From a virus, in the IMG/VR virus record IMGVR_UViG_3300033553_000789, positions 1-40,711 of that record: a DNA stretch of 40,711 nucleotides, one strand, 5' to 3'. A model generated the notes under the pieces. It had not been told where the DNA came from and searched no databases. It saw only the letters and a list, made by a program, of their open reading frames with translations. Each line of letters starts with the position of its first letter. Within the stretch, counting starts at the first letter, position 1. Shown piece by piece: positions 13,722 to 19,629 of the stretch. The translations under genes were made by a program, and so were the position numbers.

Positions 13722-14024
13722 TTTTGGGGTTGCCTTTCGCTGGCGTGTTGAGGAACTCGCAGTTTAAGGCGGCTGGCAACCCCGCCAGCGTCCAGGAAAG
13801 CGCCTCCGAGCGTTACCCCCTCGCTCACGTTTTTTCCACCCGCCACCAACCCAACCGGCGCGCTCTTCCCTGTGATCGACTCCCTGTCACTTTGGCCGCC
13901 CGCGGGCAGGTGCGCGGCAAATTCGGCGTCGGGGCGGGGGGTGGTTTTTTTATTCATACCTCAACTGTGCTTTTTTTTGCCCATTTGAGCCACACAACCG
14001 TACACAACTAAGTTGAGAGGCTTC
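13722..14024. other. Divergent intergenic region
   Basis: About 300 bases between the leftward zinc-ribbon gene and the rightward 14025 gene. The only structure I see is near the right end: a short direct repeat ACACAAC at about 13992-14008 and an 11-bp palindrome CAACTAAGTTG (14005-14015) just before the Shine-Dalgarno. Both could be a regulator site. No convincing -10/-35 pair stands out. Confidence 0.4.
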
Positions 14025-14402
14025 ATGAACCAACTTGCCATACCCGTAAAAATCAGGCCCGAAGAGGTCGAGCGCAAGCCCAGTCTTGGTGCGGCCATAG
14101 AGCTATGTGCCGAGCTGGCGGGCTACACGCTTGACAAGGCGCTGCAGCGCGAGATGTCGGTGGATAAGGCCCAGTTCAGCCGCTGGACCAGCGGCCAGGA
14201 GGGCATCGTTTGGCCCAAGTTTTCGCGCCTTATGGATGTCTGCGGCAATGACGCCCCTCTGTGTTGGATGGTCCACCAGCGCGGCTATGACCTTAATAGC
14301 CTGCATAAGCGCGAAAGCGAAACCGAACAGCAAAACCGGCTGCTGCGTGAAGAGAATGCGGCCCTGCGCCGCGTCCTGCAAGGGCAGGGGCCACGACCAT
14401 GA
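14025..14402 (+). CDS. Phage HTH protein with C-terminal leucine zipper
   Basis: A 125-residue protein. The ATG at 14025 (MNQLAIPVKIRPEEVERKPS) has GAGAGG seven bases upstream and is preferred to the TTG at 14013. The middle (LDKALQREMSVDKAQFSRWT, then WPKFSRLMDVCGNDAPLCWM) is an HTH-like DNA-binding region. The C-terminus (EQQNRLLREENAALRRVLQG) is a good leucine zipper, so it is probably a dimer. Position after cro resembles the place of lambda cII, but sequence similarity to CII is not evident. It starts a run of small coupled genes. Confidence 0.65.
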   Translation: MNQLAIPVKIRPEEVERKPSLGAAIELCAELAGYTLDKALQREMSVDKAQFSRWTSGQEGIVWPKFSRLMDVCGNDAPLCWMVHQRGYDLNSLHKRESETEQQNRLLREENAALRRVLQGQGPRP

Positions 14403-14527
14403 GTTTCATCCACTTGTGCAGCAATCCTGTGTCGAGCTGCGTCGGCCAAGCGGACTGCACCGGGCCAGAGCTGACGGTGGTGAACAGTGTGTCGCTTGCG
14501 AATTCACAAAACGAGACAAAGGCCTGA
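14399..14527 (+). CDS. 42-residue small protein
   Basis: A short gene (MSFIHLCSNPVSSCVGQADC...) whose ATG overlaps the previous stop as ATGA and whose stop lies four bases before the next ATG. It has three cysteines in its first 20 residues. Coupling on both sides is the main support; no function is recognisable. Confidence 0.45.
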   Translation: MSFIHLCSNPVSSCVGQADCTGPELTVVNSVSLANSQNETKA

Positions 14528-14531
14528 CCCG

Positions 14532-14822
14532 ATGCGTCCCGCCGGCCACTGTCGCCTTGCCCTGCTGGCCGTACTGCAGGCTGGGGCCGTGGGCACCTTT
14601 GACACGCTGGCACGCCATGCGGGCGTGCCTGAGCTGCAGGCGCGCTACACGCTGGCCAACCTGTGCCGTGAGCGTGTGGTACGCCTGTATGCCCGCGCCG
14701 ACCGGCATGGCGTCTTCCCGCAGCGCGGCCGGGGCATCTATGCGCACACCGCCGCTTTTCCGCCCGAGCCAGATCCCCGACCGCTAGACGCCCTGCGCTT
14801 TGCCGCGCAAGTGTGGCGCTGA
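14532..14822 (+). CDS. Small winged-helix-like phage protein
   Basis: A 96-residue basic protein. I start it at ATG 14532 (MRPAGHCRLALLAVLQAGAV), just after the previous stop. The pattern LALLAVLQAGAVGTFDTLAR, HAGVPELQARYTLANLCRER and VVRLYARADRHGVFP reads like a winged helix-turn-helix: a helix, a turn, a recognition helix and a wing. A role in regulating or starting phage replication is plausible from its place before the replication gene, but not shown. Confidence 0.6.
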   Translation: MRPAGHCRLALLAVLQAGAVGTFDTLARHAGVPELQARYTLANLCRERVVRLYARADRHGVFPQRGRGIYAHTAAFPPEPDPRPLDALRFAAQVWR

Positions 14823-14858
14823 GCCTCACCCCGATATCTTTCTTTCTGGAATTCAACC

Positions 14859-15197
14859 ATGCTTCAACCCGATTCATCCACCACCGCCGTCACCAGTGCC
14901 CAGGCGCTGGGCAGCATCGGAATTCGCCAGCTCAAGGGTGAGCTCGACAAGATTCACGATATCGTTCTGGCCGCTGCGCGTCACGGCGTGGACGACATGA
15001 GCGGCGCCGAGATTCAGCAGCGCTACGAGCTGATCTACGGCAAGCGCATCGACAAGGGAACGGTGTCGGCTCGTGTCAAGAACCTGATCGATGGCCTGCG
15101 CCTGGAGCGCTGTCGCATCGCCCGCACTTGCCTTGTCACTGGCCGCGATATCCATCCTGTGCGGGTGATGGCGCATCAAGCCCGCTTGGCGGCCTGA
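14859..15197 (+). CDS. Winged-helix-like phage protein
   Basis: A 112-residue protein. Residues about 20-85 hold IRQLKGELDKIHDIVLAAAR, SGAEIQQRYELIYGKRIDKG and TVSARVKNLIDGLRLER, a layout seen in winged-helix DNA-binding proteins of phage replication regions. The C-terminus has two cysteines (C88 and C93 region). It sits four bases before the replication gene, so the two are probably translated together. Confidence 0.65.
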   Translation: MLQPDSSTTAVTSAQALGSIGIRQLKGELDKIHDIVLAAARHGVDDMSGAEIQQRYELIYGKRIDKGTVSARVKNLIDGLRLERCRIARTCLVTGRDIHPVRVMAHQARLAA

Positions 15198-15200
15198 ACC

Positions 15201-16025
15201 ATGGCAGGCATGGACTGGTTTCGCTGGCATCACGGGTCGGTGACGGATCCAAAGTTTCAACTGGTGGCCAAGAAAGCGGGCTCAAGTGTGGCCGAGGTCA
15301 TTGGCGTGTGGGCGATGCTGCTTGAGGCTGCCAGCATGGCCGACGAGCGCGGCGTGCATGGGTTGCTTGACTTTGAGTCGCTCGACTGTTCCCTGGGCCT
15401 TCCAGACGGCAAGGCGCAGCAGATTTACAACCTGATGGCCGACCGCTACCTGGTGGACCCGCAAACCCGAAGCATCCATGCCTGGAGCCGTCGCCAGCCG
15501 CTGCGCGAGCGTGAGGATGTGACGGCGGCTGAGCGCAAGCGCAACCAGCGCGGGCGTGAACCCCTTGATGCGACAAATGTCACGCCAAACATGGCACAGC
15601 AAAACCATGTCACACCAAGTCACACCAAAAAAAGCCTAGAGGAGAGGAGAGGAGAGGAGATTAGAGAAGAAGAAGAGGGGGGAGAGCGCGCGAGGCCGTC
15701 ATCGCCTACCGGCTCACCCCCCCCGTTTTTTCCAGAATACCGGGAATTCATCAAAACCGAACGCCCCGACCTCGACGCCGACGTGGTGTGGTCAAACTTT
15801 CTCGACCACTACCCGCCAGCCAAGTGCACCGCTGCCAACTGGCGCAAGTGGGTGCGCCGTGAACACCCCGGCTCCAGCCACGCAGCCGGCCCGCCAAAGG
15901 CCGACCCTGACAGCCGCTTGTCAATCGAAACCATGGGTTTGTCGCTTGGTTTTGGCAAGTGGGACCAGCTCGTGGAGCGATGGGAATCGTACAAATCACG
16001 GGTCAAAAAAGGAGTGCCAGCATGA
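15201..16025 (+). CDS. Replication initiator, O-like
   Basis: A 274-residue protein. The N-terminal domain (about 1-105: MDWFRWHHGSVTDPKFQLVA, then AEVIGVWAMLLEAASMADER) is the winged-helix type used by phage O-like and primosomal replication proteins to bind the origin. A linker (about 110-170) is encoded by short repeats and a purine run and reads KKSLEERRGEEIREEEEGGE. A small C-terminal domain follows (PEYREFIKTERPDLDADVVW, then WRKWVRREH), of the kind that recruits a helicase loader. No helicase is encoded here, so host DnaB would be used. Origin repeats seem to lie inside the gene, as in lambda O. Confidence 0.7.
   Translation: MAGMDWFRWHHGSVTDPKFQLVAKKAGSSVAEVIGVWAMLLEAASMADERGVHGLLDFESLDCSLGLPDGKAQQIYNLMADRYLVDPQTRSIHAWSRRQPLREREDVTAAERKRNQRGREPLDATNVTPNMAQQNHVTPSHTKKSLEERRGEEIREEEEGGERARPSSPTGSPPPFFPEYREFIKTERPDLDADVVWSNFLDHYPPAKCTAANWRKWVRREHPGSSHAAGPPKADPDSRLSIETMGLSLGFGKWDQLVERWESYKSRVKKGVPA
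15579..15690 (+). other. Candidate replication origin inside the initiator gene
   Basis: Three direct repeats GTCACGCCA/GTCACACCA/GTCACACCA lie at 15579-15587, 15609-15617 and 15619-15627, spaced by 30 and 10 bases, that is, whole helical turns. They are followed by AAAAAAA and a purine-only run, including four perfect GGAGA units (15641-15660), to about 15685. Iterons followed by an easily melted asymmetrical strand inside the initiator gene is the lambda O plan. The function is inferred. Confidence 0.5.
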
Positions 16026-16315
16026 GTGAATTTAACGACCGGGGCGACGGCAAAGACTGGGCGCGCAGAATCATGCGCCGCCATGCTGCCGGTGAAAAAA
16101 TCAACCTGTACCCGCTGCATTTGGCGCGTGAGGTGTTGGGTGTGGAAGAGCCCGCACCAGCGCACCGAGGCCGGCCCATCGCAGCCCGTACCAGTGCACC
16201 TGTGGCACCACGACACCCCGTGCAGGCCATGACCCCCGCCGAAGCCTTCTATGCCGCTGAACAGGCTGCACGCAGCGCTGGCGGCTACACCAGCGCGGCC
16301 ACGGCCTGCGCATGA
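16022..16315 (+). CDS. Small hypothetical phage protein
   Basis: A 97-residue protein starting at ATG 16022 (MSEFNDRGDGKDWARRIMRR), which overlaps the initiator's stop as ATGA. Its first part (WARRIMRRHAAGEKINLYPL) is basic and helical; the rest is proline/alanine-rich with a helical AEAFYAAEQAARSAGG end. Unknown, but coupling suggests a helper role with the initiator. Confidence 0.6.
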   Translation: MSEFNDRGDGKDWARRIMRRHAAGEKINLYPLHLAREVLGVEEPAPAHRGRPIAARTSAPVAPRHPVQAMTPAEAFYAAEQAARSAGGYTSAATACA

Positions 16316-16620
16316 GTGGGGTTGAGCCATGCAGCCAATGCCATACCGCGACCAGCTTCCCCACTTATCGCTGGTTCAACCCGGCCTGCCTGCATTGCGG
16401 CGCGCGCCTGATCCAGCACCTGGGCCAGCTGCCGATAGCGGCCAGCGAGTGCAAGGCGCGGCGTCAGAAAGTTTTGAAGGATTGGCTCAGCTATGGCCAC
16501 AGCGAGGCCGAGCTTCGCGCGCTGGTCAAGGGGACGCACGCGGTAGCGCCTGGCCCGGACAAAGCTGCGGCATCCGCGAGCCCACCTTTGGTGAAACCGC
16601 GCTCTCGTTTGATGAGGTAG
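16312..16620 (+). CDS. Small zinc-finger-like phage protein
   Basis: A 102-residue protein with CSQCHTATSFPTYRWFNPAC and then LHCGARL: C7-x2-C10 and C26-x2-C29, a clean four-cysteine zinc finger. A basic helical part (ECKARRQKVLKDWLSYGHSE) follows. It overlaps the upstream stop by ATGA and ends the rightward early run. DNA or RNA binding is likely; a specific role cannot be given. Confidence 0.65.
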   Translation: MSGVEPCSQCHTATSFPTYRWFNPACLHCGARLIQHLGQLPIAASECKARRQKVLKDWLSYGHSEAELRALVKGTHAVAPGPDKAAASASPPLVKPRSRLMR

Positions 16621-16650
16621 CGCTGGCCGTGCGGATGGGCTTGGTTGGCT

Positions 16651-17106
16651 CTATGGGATAGCGCGCCTCGGATGAATGATTTTAAAAATGTCGTCGGACG
16701 AAATAATTTCACCAGTTGCCAGATCAATGCCGTGGTCAATTCCGTCAAAGAAGAATGTTCGTCTGTCATTCCTCAGGGTGCAATACGCGTCAAAGTGATC
16801 GTTTGTTGCGCCGGATTTATAGGGCGCGACATCGCGCTTGGTGAGCTGCCCGGCCATGTCGATGTAAAACAAAGTCAGAGTGCACGGACCTGGCTGGCGG
16901 GCCCGAGATTTACTCGGCGTCCTTTGGCGCTCTTGATCGTCGGTGTACCCGGCCGTGAGTGTGATCTTTGGTTCTGGTTTACTTTGGTTTGACGGGTTTG
17001 CCAAGGTGGTTGCGGCCTTTTTAGCGGCATCCTTTTTCGCTCGATCTTCAAACCACCAAAGGCAATACACCACATAAACAGACAGCAATAAGAACAACCA
17101 ATTCAT
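16651..17106 (-). CDS. Membrane-anchored WYL-like protein (probable moron)
   Basis: A 151-residue protein running against its neighbours. I start it at ATG 17106 (MNWLFLLLSVYVVYCLWWFE), with GGAAG upstream; the longer start at 17223 lacks support. Residues 2-18 are a membrane anchor, followed by a basic helix and linker (DRAKKDAAKKAATTL). Residues about 68-145 resemble a WYL-type ligand-binding domain: LTLFYIDMAGQLTKRDVAPY, then DAYCTLRNDRRTFFFDGIDH and DLATGEII. WYL domains sense nucleic acid or nucleotide signals in defence-system regulators; a membrane-tethered form is unusual. The WYL call is by motif only. Confidence 0.6.
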   Translation of the reverse strand: MNWLFLLLSVYVVYCLWWFEDRAKKDAAKKAATTLANPSNQSKPEPKITLTAGYTDDQERQRTPSKSRARQPGPCTLTLFYIDMAGQLTKRDVAPYKSGATNDHFDAYCTLRNDRRTFFFDGIDHGIDLATGEIISSDDIFKIIHPRRAIP

Positions 17107-17536
17107 GCCAGTCTTCCTAGACTTGAAAAGGGCTTGAGCATATCGCAGGCACGACGATCTGCAGATTAGCCGAGGACTTGTGTCGTTCTCCACCGACTTA
17201 TTGACTCGCCCAAGCCTGTGCATAACCTGTTGCTTTTTGCATGAATCAAAGGTACTCCCTAGGGTACCCCCCTCGGGGGTGAATTCGGTGACGCGAAATC
17301 GCTAGATGCGGGCGGGCGCTAAGGGGGTTGTATCCATCAGGCAGGGGATGGAGGGGGAAAGGATGGGGAAAGGGCAGGGCGGTCAATGCCACGGCGGCGC
17401 AATGCTGCCAAATTGATCTGCATCAATTCAAAAATATTTGCAATTTTTCCCCGGCAGGGGGTTTTACATCGCAGAGCTCACCGTCAGTATTGGCTCCAAT
17501 GTGGGCGGCGCGGCTGCCCTGAAACCTGGGGCTGCT
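17107..17536. other. Intergenic region before the late operon
   Basis: About 430 bases without a convincing gene. At 17251-17268 there is GGTAC...GTACC and at 17266-17280 a perfect hairpin ACCCCC-CTC-GGGGGT. A purine-rich run follows (17339-17380), then an AT-rich patch (17415-17450). Placement just before the packaging genes makes it a reasonable place for a cos or pac site and the late promoter, but I see no decisive motif. Confidence 0.35.
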
Positions 17537-18307
17537 ATGGAAATGTCGTTCACCGTTGATTTCAAGGATGTGGCCCAGCAGTTGGCCGTCGAGTACCCCA
17601 AGCAAGTCAACTTTGCCATGGCCAAGACCCTCACGGCGCTGGCCAGGGACGGCATGGAGGCGGTGGTCAAGCAACTGCCGATCGCGTTTGACCGCCCGAC
17701 CGGCTTCACCCTGAAGGCGCCCGCGCGTGAAGACGCCACCAAGGCCAGCCAGCAGTCGCGCGTGTTCCTCAAAGAGTCTGGAGACCAGGCTGGCGGCAAG
17801 TACGACTACCTGCAGCCCGGCGTGCACGGCGCCAGCGCCAGGCACCAGAAGCGCGCCGAAATGCTGCTCACGCGCAATGGCTGGCTCCCGCCTGGCTACG
17901 TCACCGTGCCCGGCAAGGCCATGCCCATCGACCCGGCCACTGGCGCCATGGCGGGTAGCTACTACCGCCAGATCATCAACATCCTGCAGCTCAAGGTGAT
18001 CGAGAGCAAAAGCGCGCGCAAGACCTATGCGGCGTCGGTCAAGCGCACCAAGAAACTCGGCGTCGAGGCTGAAATGTTCGTCGCCCAGCCCGGTAACCGC
18101 CTGTCCACCGGCGGCGGTCGCCTGCCGCCCGGCGTCTACAAGCACCTGCCCGGGCGCAAGCTGCTGCAAATGCTCAAGTTCGTGCCGCGCGCCGCCTACA
18201 CCGCCCGCTTTGATTTTGAGCAGACCGTGAAAGACGCCGTGACCGCCAACGCCGAACAGCGCTGGTCCGAGTCGGTTGACTTTGCCAAGCTGAGCGCCAA
18301 ACCATGA
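17537..18307 (+). CDS. Phage structural protein, possibly gpZ-like tail protein
   Basis: A 256-residue protein. I choose ATG 17537 (MEMSFTVDFKDVAQQLAVEY); MSFTVDF six bases later is an alternative and the long start at 17438 is unlikely. It reads VNFAMAKTLTALARDGMEAV and then LPIAFDRPTGFTLKAP, a motif (FDRPT-x-FT) typical of a family of phage head-tail or minor tail proteins, sometimes labelled gpZ-like. The end is basic (LPGRKLLQMLKFVPRAAYTA). Its place ahead of the terminase genes is unusual for a tail gene. It overlaps TerS by four bases. Confidence 0.55.
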   Translation: MEMSFTVDFKDVAQQLAVEYPKQVNFAMAKTLTALARDGMEAVVKQLPIAFDRPTGFTLKAPAREDATKASQQSRVFLKESGDQAGGKYDYLQPGVHGASARHQKRAEMLLTRNGWLPPGYVTVPGKAMPIDPATGAMAGSYYRQIINILQLKVIESKSARKTYAASVKRTKKLGVEAEMFVAQPGNRLSTGGGRLPPGVYKHLPGRKLLQMLKFVPRAAYTARFDFEQTVKDAVTANAEQRWSESVDFAKLSAKP

Positions 18308-18795
18308 GCCTCGCCGCCACCTGCACCCAGGCCGAATTCGGCGCGCTGGTCGGAATCAGCCAGCAGGCTGTGAGCGAGCACCTGTCCGCCGGTGTGCTGA
18401 TCCCCGGCGACGTGGCCAGCGCCTGGCTGCGCGACTATTGCGAACACCTGCGCGAACAGGCCGCCGGGCGCGGTGCCGACGGCGAACTGGCCTACCAGCG
18501 CAGCGAACTGGCGCGCGTGAGCCGCGAGCGCGCCGAAATCAAGCTGTCGCTTGAGCGCAAGGAATTCACCAGCGTGGACCTGATCGAGCAGGTCATTGCC
18601 TACATCGCCAGCCAGATCCGCGACCACCTGCAAGCCTTGCCGGTGGCGCTCAAGCTGCGCTGCCCGCACCTCAACGGCGACGACCTCAAGATTGTGGAAA
18701 CCATCGTCGCTGAAACCCTCAACCTCGCCGCCAGCATGAGCTTGTCCAGTCTCAGCGCCATGGACGACGAAGAAACCAGTGAAGCCATTGCATGA
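18304..18795 (+). CDS. terS: Terminase small subunit, Nu1-like
   Basis: A 163-residue DNA-packaging protein. Residues about 5-45 (CTQAEFGALVGISQQAVSEH, LSAGVLIPGD) form the winged-helix DNA-binding domain of the Nu1 family, which recognises the packaging site. A long helix follows (YQRSELARVSRERAEIKLSL), then the part that contacts the large subunit. It is translationally coupled to its neighbours. It pairs with the GpA-type large subunit at 19629, although three genes lie between them. Confidence 0.85.
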   Translation: MSLAATCTQAEFGALVGISQQAVSEHLSAGVLIPGDVASAWLRDYCEHLREQAAGRGADGELAYQRSELARVSRERAEIKLSLERKEFTSVDLIEQVIAYIASQIRDHLQALPVALKLRCPHLNGDDLKIVETIVAETLNLAASMSLSSLSAMDDEETSEAIA

Positions 18796-19325
18796 ACCAC
18801 CCCGACCCCAGCCTGCAAGCCCTGATCGACACCACCCTGGCCATGATGGCGCTGATCGACCGCACCGACGAGCTGGCCGACTGCCACCTCTGGCGCGGCA
18901 GCACCAGTGGCGGCCACCCCACCTACACCCCGCCGGGCGGCGACTGCACCCTGGTGCGCCGCGCCATGTACCAGCTCGCCGGCGGCCGACTCCAGTACCG
19001 CGTGCCGATTGACGTCAGCTGCGACGAACCCCTGTGTATCAACCCCGCGCACATGCTGCGCTCGAGCACCCGCAAGATCGGCCAGAAAGCCGCCGCCCGT
19101 GGCGGCTGGAAGACCAAGGCCCGGGCCGCCAAAATAGCCGCCACCAAGCGCACAGGCCCACAGGCCAAACTGACGATAGAGCAGGCGCGTGAAATTCGCC
19201 TAAGCGCCGAGACCGGCCCGGTGCTGGCCGCGCGCTATGGCGTGAACCGTGCCGTCATCACCGGCATCCGCGCCGGCACGCGCTGGCGCGACTACAGCAA
19301 CCCCTTCGCCGGGCTGATGGCATGA
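18792..19325 (+). CDS. HNH endonuclease with C-terminal HTH, next to terminase
   Basis: A 177-residue protein. The N-terminal part has CHLWRGSTSGGHPTY (C31), RRAMYQLAGGRL and then C77-DEPLC82-INPAHM with H87, the zinc and HNH pattern of phage nucleases. The C-terminus (about 127-170: KLTIEQAREIRLSAETGPVL, AARYGVNRAVITGIRAG) is a helix-turn-helix of the type joined to such HNH domains. HNH proteins beside terminases help DNA cleavage during packaging in several cos phages; alternatively it is a homing-like intruder between the terminase genes. Confidence 0.75.
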   Translation: MNHPDPSLQALIDTTLAMMALIDRTDELADCHLWRGSTSGGHPTYTPPGGDCTLVRRAMYQLAGGRLQYRVPIDVSCDEPLCINPAHMLRSSTRKIGQKAAARGGWKTKARAAKIAATKRTGPQAKLTIEQAREIRLSAETGPVLAARYGVNRAVITGIRAGTRWRDYSNPFAGLMA

Positions 19326-19456
19326 AGGCGCTGCGCCGCATCGCCGTGTTCCCGCTTGAAGTGGTGCTGCTGGCCTGCGTGCTGGTGTACGTGGCTGGCG
19401 AGATTGTCTGCTACGCCGTCGGGCAACTGATCCAGTTGATTGAAGGCCCGAAATGA
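19322..19456 (+). CDS. 44-residue single-pass membrane protein
   Basis: A short gene whose ATG overlaps the HNH stop by ATGA. The product has a hydrophobic stretch (VVLLACVLVYVAGEIVCYAV) between a basic start (MKALRRIAV) and a short tail, so it should span the membrane once. A membrane protein inside the packaging cluster is odd; no function is known to me. Confidence 0.5.
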   Translation: MKALRRIAVFPLEVVLLACVLVYVAGEIVCYAVGQLIQLIEGPK

Positions 19457-19629
19457 CCCAACACCCCAGAAACTCGCAGGCATCCGTACTGCGCCCGGTC
19501 GGGGGCAAACGACCGGGGAACATACCTACGGCGCGCACTTCGTCGTCACTTCGGAATAAGTGCCAAGGGTCTTCACTCAGCGCCGCAGGGCGTCAAATCC
19601 CAATGAGTGATTCAACACCGGCGCGCTGA
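19453..19629 (+). CDS. Possible 58-residue protein before terminase
   Basis: An open frame (MTQHPRNSQASVLRPVGGKR...) starting inside the previous stop (ATGA) and ending in a TGATG overlap with the terminase start. Composition is basic, serine-rich and without predicted fold, so it may serve mainly to couple translation of the terminase. A low-confidence gene. Confidence 0.35.
   Translation: MTQHPRNSQASVLRPVGGKRPGNIPTARTSSSLRNKCQGSSLSAAGRQIPMSDSTPAR

Noticed and set aside
12653-13957. A 434-codon leftward open frame over the cro-like gene
   Set aside because: It is antisense to the Cro-like gene and overlaps the zinc-ribbon gene in another frame. The product is low-complexity and has no fold pattern, as expected for GC-rich shadow frames.
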